Source: an uncultured Gammaproteobacteria bacterium
GTDB taxonomy: Bacteria > Pseudomonadota > Gammaproteobacteria > Steroidobacterales > Woeseiaceae
Direction of reading: 5' to 3'
Assembly (NCBI GenBank): GCA_938003715.1
Contig: CALKYK010000324.1
Location: 1 to 5,229 of the forward strand
Length of the DNA stretch: 5,229 nucleotides
The position numbers were made by a program, and so were the translations under genes. Positions 1-5,202 of the stretch are shown in pieces. The notes under the pieces were generated by a model. That model worked only from the letters and a program-made list of their open reading frames with translations, made no database searches and was not told where the DNA came from. Position 1 is the first letter of the stretch. Every line of letters begins with the position of its first letter.

Positions 1-1134
1 GGCATCGCCGACGCGTTTGAAGAAGGCGATCTCGCCGTCCTGCACCTTCTCGGGCAGCGATAGCGAGGCAAGCACGCCGGATTCGGACGGCAGGAAATAC
101 TTGCCCGATACGAACTTCTTCGGCGTCTCGGGCTTCTGAATCGGGCGTATGTACTCGCCCGTGGCGATTTTCGCGGCGTTCTCGACAAAATCCACACCCC
201 AGGCAATGCGGATGAAGTCGTAGACCTCGTCGCCTCCCATCCGGAGGTTGATCTCGATCGGCATCGGACCGCGCGAGCCGTATTTCGCCTCGAAGTGTAT
301 ACACCCGTTCTGGACGCCCAGGCGCTCCAGCATTTCCTCGGCCATGGACACCAGCTCGGCCTGCTGCGGCTGCGACAGGCGCGACGGAATGCACTGGCCG
401 GTCTCGACGAAATACGGTTCGCGCGTGGCGTCGTTGTCGCTGATCGACCAGAACTTGAACTTGCCGTTCTGCAGCAGTATGTCGATGTCGACTTCGTTCC
501 CGTCGATGTATTCCTCCGCCATGATCTCGGTGCCGGCATACAGTGCGGGCTCGATCTCGACCGAGATGTTCGCCGCGATATAGTCGACCATCTCTTTCAG
601 TGAAGCAGCGTCGTCGACACGCACGACGTAGGAACTGCTGCTGCCAAAAACCGGTTTGACGACGAGCGGGAATTTCAGGTGCTTGACCGCGGCCACGACA
701 TCGGACTTCGGATCGAGCATGGCGTAGCCGGGATGGGGCAGATCGTTGTCCCGGCAGAATTCCCTGAACAGGTGCTTGTCTCGCGCCCGTTTGGCGACGC
801 TGTGACGTATGCCGATGGTGCCAAGCTCGTCGCTGACGCGTGACGCGAGCAATACGTCGTCGTCCCAGAACGTCAGCGAACCGTGCGGCTTCAGCTCGGG
901 ATTGCGCTTGAAGAAACGACGTACGGCGGACACGCACGCGTCGTGATTGGTCGTGTCGGCGAGGATCCAGTGCGCGGCGTAGTTCTTGGCCCAGTTGATG
1001 GAGGTGTTTAGGATGATGAGCTGGTAGCCGAGCTCGTTCAGCCGGCGCAGCGTGAATCGCTTCTTGCGGCTGCCGGTGTTGACGATTAGTAGGCGCTTTC
1101 CGTTCTTGTTAGCCTGGCTGTTGTCGCTTCCCAT
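1..1134 (-). CDS. ATP-grasp domain ligase, carnosine-synthase-like core (3' end outside window)
   Basis: Reading the minus strand from the ATG at 1134-1132 gives 378 codons without a stop, running off the left edge. The Shine-Dalgarno AGGA (1142-1139) lies 4 bases before this ATG and decides the start. Residues 13-30 (RLLIVNTGSRKKRF) look like the beta-strand/loop opening of a preATP-grasp fold. The ATP-grasp domain follows: 'FPLVVKPVFGSSSS' holds the nucleotide-binding Lys160 and a Ser-rich loop at about 163-167, 'AEEYIDGNEVDIDI' at about 206-219 carries the hinge glutamates, and 'HFEAKYG' plus 'PIEINLRMGG' supply the metal ligands Glu282, Glu294 and Asn296. ATP-grasp enzymes join a carboxylate to an amine or thiol through an acyl-phosphate. 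The stretch from EEYIDG to GVDFVENA recalls, from memory, carnosine synthase and other CarB-like amino-acid ligases. The substrate is unknown. It is probably cytoplasmic; no signal peptide or membrane segment is visible. Confidence 0.88.
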   Translation of the reverse strand, partial: MGSDNSQANKNGKRLLIVNTGSRKKRFTLRRLNELGYQLIILNTSINWAKNYAAHWILADTTNHDACVSAVRRFFKRNPELKPHGSLTFWDDDVLLASRVSDELGTIGIRHSVAKRARDKHLFREFCRDNDLPHPGYAMLDPKSDVVAAVKHLKFPLVVKPVFGSSSSYVVRVDDAASLKEMVDYIAANISVEIEPALYAGTEIMAEEYIDGNEVDIDILLQNGKFKFWSISDNDATREPYFVETGQCIPSRLSQPQQAELVSMAEEMLERLGVQNGCIHFEAKYGSRGPMPIEINLRMGGDEVYDFIRIAWGVDFVENAAKIATGEYIRPIQKPETPKKFVSGKYFLPSESGVLASLSLPEKVQDGEIAFFKRVGDA

Positions 1135-1206
1135 TCGATCCTGCCTGTCGTTTGCCCATGCGCCGACGGGTACCCAGGACCTGCCCGCCCGACGAAATAA
1201 CGGCCG

Positions 1207-1235
1207 ATTTTGTGGCAGCGGGCGCGGATCGGCAA
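1207..1235 (-). promoter_or_regulatory. Candidate sigma70-like promoter for the ATP-grasp gene
   Basis: On the minus strand TTGCCG (1235-1230) and CAAAAT (1212-1207) are separated by 17 bases. Each matches the consensus at four of six positions. The -10 box lies about 72 bases before the ATP-grasp start codon. The box sits in one of the few AT-containing patches of a very GC-rich spacer, which is mild support. This is a weak call. Confidence 0.25.
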
Positions 1236-1271
1236 GCCCCGGCCGAGGCGTTTCCCTCTCTTCCGGGTGTC

Positions 1272-1297
1272 GGGCCAGCCCTGCGGAGCCCCGGCCC
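1272..1297 (-). repeat. GC-rich hairpin after the LysR remnant
   Basis: GGGCC (1272-1276) pairs with GGCCC (1293-1297), extendable to seven pairs with one G-U. It begins about 20 bases downstream of the LysR remnant's stop on the minus strand. No T-tract follows, so it is not a standard intrinsic terminator. It could be a 3'-end stabilising or Rho-related structure, or chance in GC-rich DNA. Confidence 0.3.
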
Positions 1298-1318
1298 TGA
1301 CGCCAGCATTCGTGTTCG

Positions 1319-1698
1319 TCAGCCGGCGGTCTTTCGATCCCAATAAGGCGTGCCGGCAAAGCGGTCAGACATGAAATCGACAAACGCGCGGACCTTGGGT
1401 GCCAGGTGCTGGCGTTGCGGGTACACAAGGTAGATCGACAGCTCGAGGAGCTCGTACTCGGGCAGGATTGCGACAAGCCGGCCATGCTGAAGATCGGGGC
1501 CGACTACGAACGTCGGCGTGCGGGAAACGCCCGCACCCGCGAGTACGGCTTCGCGAATGGCCAGACTGTTGTTCATCTGCAGGCGGCCCGTGACCGGCAC
1601 GGAAACCGGCGTTGCCCCGGCCGCCCGGAATTCCCACACCCACTGCGACCGCTGGTACCGGTACGTGATCACGTTGTGGTTGGCCGTGGAGGGCCGAC
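1319..1698 (-). pseudogene. LysR-family transcriptional regulator remnant (C-terminal part only)
   Basis: About 117-125 codons on the minus strand, ending at TGA (1321-1319), match the C-terminal part of the LysR substrate-binding domain. Diagnostic stretches are 'HNVITYRYQRSQWVWEF', 'VSVPVTGRLQMNN', 'AIREAVLAGAGVSRTPTFVV', 'GRLVAILPEYE', 'IYLVYPQRQHLAPKVRAFV' and the tail 'DRFAGTPYWDR'. Family members are about 300 residues and begin with a winged helix-turn-helix domain, which is absent here together with the first half of the effector domain. The frame stays open upstream, but past about 1680-1698 it no longer looks like LysR and enters a terminator hairpin. The only early start is a GTG at 1672-1670 in mid-domain. 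I infer a degraded gene that cannot bind DNA. The right boundary is approximate. Confidence 0.82.
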
Positions 1699-1708
1699 CC
1701 GAAACGAG

Positions 1709-1738
1709 AACGGGCCCCGAGCCGGGGCCCGTTTTTTT
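1709..1738 (+). terminator. Strong intrinsic terminator, orphan (no plus-strand gene upstream)
   Basis: A perfect 10-bp stem AACGGGCCCC (1709-1718) / GGGGCCCGTT (1724-1733) encloses the 5-base loop GAGCC, and seven consecutive T residues (1732-1738) follow. This is a textbook Rho-independent terminator for plus-strand transcription. No plus-strand gene precedes it in the window: everything from 1 to 1698 is coded on the minus strand. Read the other way the trailing sequence is TTCTCGTTTC, a poor U-tract, so it would serve the minus-strand operon less well. Confidence 0.85.
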
Positions 1739-1742
1739 GTTT

Positions 1743-1797
1743 GGTAGCGAATTCGTAAAGCGCAGGTTTCGATAGTCTGAAACGCTAATTCGTTACC
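1743..1797. repeat. Imperfect inverted repeat with inner stem
   Basis: GGTAGCGAATT (1743-1753) and AATTCGTTACC (1787-1797) are inverted copies with one mismatch in 11. Between them GTTTC (1766-1770) and GAAAC (1779-1783) form a second, smaller inverted pair. The element starts 5 bases after the T-tract of the orphan terminator. It may be a recombination or insertion remnant, or a dyad binding site. A repeat of this strength can arise by chance in a window this long, so only its location makes it notable. Confidence 0.45.
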
Positions 1798-1824
1798 GCG
1801 CCGATATACAGCGCCAATGCGGAA

Positions 1825-1842
1825 CCGGATGGAATGATCCGG
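1825..1842 (-). repeat. Hairpin just after the ArsR stop codon
   Basis: CCGGAT (1825-1830) and ATCCGG (1837-1842) form a perfect 6-bp inverted repeat with loop GGAATG, beginning 2 bases beyond the stop codon of the minus-strand regulator gene. No T-tract follows on the minus strand. It may protect the 3' end of the operon transcript or act as a weak terminator; the function is inferred from position only. Confidence 0.35.
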
Positions 1843-1844
1843 AT

Positions 1845-2177
1845 CTACCGCTCAACCGTTGCCCGCAACCTCGCGATCGACTTATCCCACTGGTCGGAAA
1901 CTCGCGTGAGGTAATCCCTGGCTCGATTGACCGGGCCAGGCCGGATCGTAAACCGACTCTCCCTGCCGACACGCCGACTGTCGACAATACCAGCATGTTG
2001 CAGCACCTGAAGGTGCTTCGTAACCGCCTGGCGTGTTAGATCGAGACCGTCGGTCAACTCGGTGATCGAGTATTCCTGGCCGTCGCCAAGACGCGATACC
2101 AGTTCGAGGCGCGTTGTGGAGCCCAGGGCAGCGAACACGGGTGCCGATTCGTTGCTTCTCGTTTTAGGCCGCAACAT
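1845..2177 (-). CDS. ArsR/SmtB-type winged helix transcriptional regulator
   Basis: This 110-residue protein has the usual size for the family. 'VFAALGSTTRLELVSRLGDG' (about 14-33) is the typical ArsR opening helix pair. 'SITELTDGLDLTRQAVTKHLQVLQHAGIV' (37-65) is the helix-turn-helix, with the recognition helix around residues 48-61. 'DSRRVGRESRFTIRP' (66-80) is the beta-wing. A basic C-terminal helix follows (about 82-110). The protein has no cysteine and lacks the ELCVCD metal motif, so it is probably not a classical arsenic or metal sensor. Its ATG (2177-2175) lies inside the end of the SRPBCC gene with a 14-bp overlap, implying translational coupling. ArsR proteins next to AHSA1-like genes are a recurrent pairing. 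I infer that it represses its own operon through the operators at 2626-2641 and 2671-2686. Confidence 0.9.
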   Translation of the reverse strand: MLRPKTRSNESAPVFAALGSTTRLELVSRLGDGQEYSITELTDGLDLTRQAVTKHLQVLQHAGIVDSRRVGRESRFTIRPGPVNRARDYLTRVSDQWDKSIARLRATVER

Positions 2178-2622
2178 ACTCGGCGACGTTCCTGGCCTGT
2201 ATGTCCCAGCCCTCTTTGTTCGACCGAAGGACCTCCAGGCGTTTCGATTCCGGGAACTGCAGAAAGCCCGTTTCGGTGATCGTCAGCCGCGTCCCCTTTT
2301 CGCTTCGCTCAAGGCGAAACTCGACCACGACCTTGGCGTCGTCGCCGTACGACGTGTCGGGATCAACGGCGCTGGGAGGCCACGAAAAAGCGAACAGCCG
2401 CTCGGGCTCCATTCGCTCGGTCACGGACTCCCACTTCATGTGCTCATAGCCGGGATAGGTGATGTTTCCGGTCGTCGTTTCGCCCACTTTGAACGGGCCA
2501 TCGAGCCGAACTCGGAACCACTCCCCGAACTCCTCGTGATCGGTTATCGCACGCCAGACTCGCGAAACGGGCGCAGCGAGGTCGACGATCTTCTCGATCC
2601 TGTCCTGGTCTGCCTGATTCAT
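2164..2622 (-). CDS. SRPBCC / AHSA1-like START-fold protein
   Basis: The 152-residue product has the hallmarks of the 'activator of Hsp90 ATPase homologue 1-like' family. 'IEKIVDLAAPVSRVWRAITD' and 'FGEWF' (about 9-36) open it, 'LFAFSWPP' lies in the middle, 'VVVEFRLERSEKGTRLTITETGF' is the central beta-sheet, and 'GWDIQARNVAEYV' lies in the long C-terminal helix. These proteins form a helix-grip fold with a hydrophobic cavity that binds small lipophilic ligands. The true ligand or partner is unknown for most bacterial members, and an Hsp90 link should not be assumed. The start at ATG 2622-2620 follows an excellent Shine-Dalgarno AGGAGGT (2635-2629) by 6 bases. It is the first gene of an operon with the ArsR-type regulator; the order target-then-regulator is less usual than regulator first. 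No signal peptide is seen. Confidence 0.92.
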   Translation of the reverse strand: MNQADQDRIEKIVDLAAPVSRVWRAITDHEEFGEWFRVRLDGPFKVGETTTGNITYPGYEHMKWESVTERMEPERLFAFSWPPSAVDPDTSYGDDAKVVVEFRLERSEKGTRLTITETGFLQFPESKRLEVLRSNKEGWDIQARNVAEYVAA

Positions 2623-2625
2623 TAT

Positions 2626-2641
2626 GCAACCTCCTGGTTGC
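2626..2641 (-). promoter_or_regulatory. Operator 2 (GCAAC-N6-GTTGC) overlapping the Shine-Dalgarno sequence
   Basis: On the minus strand the sequence reads GCAACCAGGAGGTTGC, a dyad with six-base arms GCAACC/GGTTGC. It contains the AGGAGGT ribosome-binding sequence and begins 4 bases after the candidate -10 box. A bound repressor would cover the transcription start. In RNA the same dyad could partly pair the Shine-Dalgarno sequence. It matches operator 1 at 15 of 18 positions when two flanking bases are included. Confidence 0.72.
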
Positions 2642-2645
2642 GTAA

Positions 2646-2674
2646 AGTGTAGTGGACGAAATCTTCAAATGCAA
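2646..2674 (-). promoter_or_regulatory. Sigma70-like promoter of the SRPBCC-ArsR operon
   Basis: On the minus strand the -35 box TTGCAT (2674-2669) and the -10 box TACACT (2651-2646) are separated by exactly 17 bases. Both match the consensus at four of six positions or better. The -35 box overlaps the proximal half of operator 1, and operator 2 starts just after the -10 box. Transcription should begin near 2640-2638, giving a short leader that starts within operator 2. Confidence 0.65.
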
Positions 2675-2686
2675 CGTTTTGGTTGC
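2671..2686 (-). promoter_or_regulatory. Operator 1 (GCAAC-N6-GTTGC) overlapping the -35 box
   Basis: On the minus strand this reads GCAACCAAAACGTTGC, the same dyad architecture as operator 2: five-base arms GCAAC/GTTGC with a six-base spacer, extendable by one pair to TGCAAC/GTTGCA. The two sites lie 45 bp apart and flank the promoter. They are best explained as paired sites for the ArsR-type regulator encoded in the operon. Confidence 0.72.
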
Positions 2687-2718
2687 AATTTCAGGTTTCC
2701 GCTCGCTTTGGACAGCTC

Positions 2719-2743
2719 ACCATCAGGCCCGCCAATTGATGGT
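2719..2743. repeat. Inverted repeat ACCATCA-N11-TGATGGT
   Basis: ACCATCA (2719-2725) and TGATGGT (2737-2743) are perfect 7-bp inverted arms with an 11-base spacer, in the intergenic region upstream of both divergent genes. They could be a regulator site or a small hairpin. No T-tract follows on either strand, so a terminator is unlikely. Confidence 0.35.
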
Positions 2744-2824
2744 CCTGTTTGTTCCCACCTAATCAACCAGACGTGCCGACGACGAATAAGGACGGAACTG
2801 TTCCGATTTGAAGTCCCCTGATGA

Positions 2825-2858
2825 ACCTTGATTGGATATTTGCAAGGTGGAGCAAGGT
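2825..2858. repeat. Cluster of three CAAGGT half-sites
   Basis: ACCTTG (2825-2830) is the inverted partner of CAAGGT (2843-2848), 12 bases away. GCAAGGT then occurs twice in direct orientation (2842-2848 and 2852-2858) with a period of exactly 10 bp, one helical turn. The arrangement suggests a regulator binding on one face of DNA upstream of the receptor gene, but no family can be named. Confidence 0.35.
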
Positions 2859-2888
2859 CCATTCTGTTCACGAGATTAACGACGATCA

Positions 2889-2923
2889 TCCGGTAGAATG
2901 GTGATACCTCCGGTACAGTGGTG
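2889..2923. repeat. Two 15-bp direct repeats at 20-bp period
   Basis: TCCGGTAGAATGGTG (2889-2903) and TCCGGTACAGTGGTG (2909-2923) are identical at 13 of 15 positions and lie exactly 20 bp apart, about two helical turns. They lie 44 bases upstream of the Shine-Dalgarno sequence in front of the receptor. A tandem activator or repressor site is plausible; a local duplication is the alternative. Confidence 0.45.
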
Positions 2924-2966
2924 TTTCAGAAAAACAAACAATAAAAGTACGCTCAGCGAAAATCAC

Positions 2967-2972
2967 GAGGAG
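2967..2972 (+). promoter_or_regulatory. Shine-Dalgarno sequence without a standard start codon
   Basis: GAGGAG is the only strong ribosome-binding sequence upstream of the receptor. Seven bases later, in the receptor's frame, stands GTA (2980-2982), where GTG or ATG would be ideal. From there the frame encodes a short lead with one Arg, a hydrophobic run 'GVAPACLLLVL' and an 'ASGA' cleavage-like site, as expected for an exported protein. The nearest standard codons in frame, TTG 3037 and ATG 3046, have no good Shine-Dalgarno sequence. Confidence 0.5.
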
Positions 2973-3036
2973 AATACCCGTAGTCAATTTCCACCTTTTC
3001 AATCGAGGTGTAGCGCCAGCCTGCCTGCTGCTGGTT

Positions 3037-5202
3037 TTGGATACGATGTGTTCCGATGCCTCTGGCGCGACGCTGGAAAACGGGCCAAACAGTCGCGATC
3101 TCGACGAGATCGTCGTCACTGCAACTCGCCGCGAGTCGCAGTTGCGGAGCGTTCCTGCAAGCGTATACGTCCTCACAGAAAACGACCTGAAACGACTGGG
3201 CGCGGTCGCGTTTTCGGACTACGCTCGCGCCGTGCCTGGCCTGTCGTACAGCGACGGCGGCACGGGCGGTGAAAAACAAACCATTCGTGGCATCAGCAAC
3301 AACCCGTGGTTCGAATTGAACTCGGGGACGGCAATTCATTTCGATGAGGTACCGATCACGACCGCAGGCGGCGGGGTGGGTCCCGCATTCAATCCAAATC
3401 CCGCGCTCATCGACATCGCACGGATTGAAGTCTTGCGCGGCCCGCAGGGAACGCTGTTCGGTGCCGGGTCGATGGGCGGTGCGATTCGTATCATTACACA
3501 TGCGCCAGATCCTCAGCAGCGACTTGTTTCGCTTTCGACGACATTAACGCACACCGCCGACGGTGAACCGGGATTTGGCATGCATGGCATCTTTAATTTG
3601 CCCATCCAGGAGGACCGCTCGGCACTTCGTGCAATCGCATACCTGCACGATACCGGTGGATTCATCGACAATGATTTCGACGGACGTGACGACGTGAACA
3701 ACCGCGAAATTCACGGTGCGAGGCTCACGGGTCGTTTTGCGATTGGCGATGACGCGACCCTGACTGCTCGGGTCGCCCACCAGAAACGCACCAGCGATGG
3801 ACTGGCTCATGAAGAGCCGGCAGTCGGCAAACGTCAACAGTCACGGAATGGGGAGTATATCGAAGACGAGTGGACTATCTACAACTTGACCTTCGACGTC
3901 GATCTCGGCATGGGCAACCTGGTCAGCTCGACCTCGTATTTCGATCGGACAGTCGGCAATTCCGCCGACTTGCGTCCTGTCCTGAATCTCTTTTTCGGTT
4001 TGAACAATCCACTGAACGTCGTTAACCGCGAAGGCGTAGGAGAATTCGTTCAGGAGATTCGGCTGGTGTCCCGCGACGATGCAGAACTGAATTGGCTGGT
4101 CGGCGCGTTCTACCAGGACCAGAGTCAGGATGTGAGCCAGGACTTTCCGTCGCCGGGGTTCGATTCTCTGACGGGAGGCCTCGCGTCGATGTTCGGTCAG
4201 CCGGACAATCTCTTCGTCAGACGAGACATGAATTCACTCGAGCAGATTGCGCTGTACGGTGAGGTGGCCTGGCGCCTCAGCGACAATTTCGAAGTCTCGG
4301 CCGGCGGACGTTGGTTCGACATCGATCGTAGGTATGCAGGAAACAATTCGGGACTGCTGTTCGTCATGGGACAGGTGCTGGAGTCGTCGACGGCCAGCGA
4401 TACCGGCGCAATTCCCAGGCTCGGATTCAATTTCACACCGACCGAACGCTGGTCCGTATACGGTACGATTTCTGAGGGATTTCGGCCCGGTGGAATCAAT
4501 GAGGCTGCCTCGCTGATGCAACCGGCGTGCTCGGTCGAGCTTCAGGCACTCGGCTTCACTTCGCTGCCGTCGAGTTACGACTCTGACAGTCTCACGAATT
4601 TCGAAGTCGGTACCCGAATCATCTCGGCGAACGGTCGAACCCGTGCGAGCGTGGCGGTGTACCACATCGACTGGTCGGAAATGCAGACATCGAGACTGCT
4701 TAACTGCGGTGCCGGATTCACCGAGAATGCCGGAAAGGCAGACAGCGACGGTATCGAATTCGAACTCCGATCGCAGCCGAGTGACAGGATCGGAGTTGCG
4801 GTTGCTGCGGGCTACGCCGTTGCAGAGCTAGCGGAAGACGTACCCAATTTGAACGGCGCCCGCGGCGACCGTCTGCCAGGCGTGCCGCAGCTAACGGCGA
4901 ACGCAAGCACCAGTTATTTTCTGCGCGAGGTTCGCGGGATGACGCCATACCTCGGCCTTGACCTGAATTTTGTCGGCAATTCTTACATGGAATTCGACAG
5001 CGCCTCGAGTCCAGAACTGCCGTCATTTCTGGTGGCAAATATTCGGGCAGGGATCGACGCCGACAGCTGGTCCGCCGCGTTCTTCGTCAACAACCTGGCC
5101 GACAAAAACGGCAAATTATTTGTCAACGATAACGTATTCGGTCAATACAATTCGCAAATTCGCCCGCGCACCATCGGTATCACTTTAAGCTGGCGCTTTT
5201 AG
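3037..5202 (+). CDS. TonB-dependent outer-membrane receptor
   Basis: The 721-residue product imports a scarce ligand across the outer membrane using energy from TonB-ExbBD. A TonB box 'LDEIVVTAT' lies at residues 22-30. The plug domain spans about 33-155, including 'SVPASVYVLTENDL', 'VPGLSYSDGG', 'QTIRGISNN' and the signature 'IEVLRGPQGTLFGAGSMGGAIRIIT' (about 130-154, split here only for reading). The rest is a beta-barrel with late motifs 'RWSVYGTISEGFRPGGINE', 'NFEVGTR', 'NAGKADSDGIEFEL' and the terminal 'ITLSWRF' with the final Phe needed for outer-membrane assembly. Cys498 and Cys557 may form a loop disulfide. There is no STN signalling domain. Length is normal. The 5' end is uncertain: starting at TTG 3037 omits the signal peptide, whose likely codons lie in frame upstream to about 2980. 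Substrate (iron chelate, sugar, cobalamin or other) cannot be told, and no helper genes are adjacent. Confidence 0.93.
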   Translation: MDTMCSDASGATLENGPNSRDLDEIVVTATRRESQLRSVPASVYVLTENDLKRLGAVAFSDYARAVPGLSYSDGGTGGEKQTIRGISNNPWFELNSGTAIHFDEVPITTAGGGVGPAFNPNPALIDIARIEVLRGPQGTLFGAGSMGGAIRIITHAPDPQQRLVSLSTTLTHTADGEPGFGMHGIFNLPIQEDRSALRAIAYLHDTGGFIDNDFDGRDDVNNREIHGARLTGRFAIGDDATLTARVAHQKRTSDGLAHEEPAVGKRQQSRNGEYIEDEWTIYNLTFDVDLGMGNLVSSTSYFDRTVGNSADLRPVLNLFFGLNNPLNVVNREGVGEFVQEIRLVSRDDAELNWLVGAFYQDQSQDVSQDFPSPGFDSLTGGLASMFGQPDNLFVRRDMNSLEQIALYGEVAWRLSDNFEVSAGGRWFDIDRRYAGNNSGLLFVMGQVLESSTASDTGAIPRLGFNFTPTERWSVYGTISEGFRPGGINEAASLMQPACSVELQALGFTSLPSSYDSDSLTNFEVGTRIISANGRTRASVAVYHIDWSEMQTSRLLNCGAGFTENAGKADSDGIEFELRSQPSDRIGVAVAAGYAVAELAEDVPNLNGARGDRLPGVPQLTANASTSYFLREVRGMTPYLGLDLNFVGNSYMEFDSASSPELPSFLVANIRAGIDADSWSAAFFVNNLADKNGKLFVNDNVFGQYNSQIRPRTIGITLSWRF

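Larger units (their letters stand above)
2687..3036. other. Divergent intergenic region with short repeats, no supported gene
   Basis: This stretch separates the SRPBCC operon (minus) from the TonB receptor (plus). It is more AT-rich than the flanking genes, and I find no convincing small gene. It holds an inverted repeat ACCATCA/TGATGGT (2719-2725, 2737-2743), a short palindrome CGGAA-CTG-TTCCG (2793-2805), a cluster of CAAGGT half-sites (2825-2858) and a 20-bp-period direct repeat (2889-2923). A Shine-Dalgarno sequence (2967-2972) follows, then signal-peptide-like codons in the receptor's frame. No receptor promoter stands out clearly. Confidence 0.6.

Noticed and set aside
248..603. Two overlapping plus-strand frames of about 100 codons
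   Set aside because: Both lie opposite the catalytic core of the ATP-grasp gene, whose metal-ligand motifs make the minus strand the coding one.
1406..1747. Plus-strand open frame of 113 codons ending near the terminator
   Set aside because: It is antisense to the clear LysR coding sequence, with arginine-rich, low-complexity composition typical of a shadow frame. It has no recognisable motif, so it does not explain the orphan terminator.
2062..2652. Long plus-strand open frame of 196 codons over the ArsR and SRPBCC genes
   Set aside because: Both minus-strand genes beneath it have unmistakable family motifs, an operon overlap and a strong Shine-Dalgarno sequence. The plus frame has none of these.
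2793..2805. CGGAA-CTG-TTCCG palindrome as an operator
   Set aside because: Five-base arms with a short spacer are expected several times by chance in this length, and there is only one copy.
2665..2889. Small minus-strand open frame in the divergent spacer
   Set aside because: It runs across the promoter and operator 1 of the SRPBCC operon, has no good ribosome-binding site and shows no recognisable protein features.
2953..3501. Minus-strand open frame of 182 codons opposite the receptor's plug domain
   Set aside because: It is antisense to well-conserved TonB plug motifs and has no family signature; a shadow of GC-rich coding sequence.
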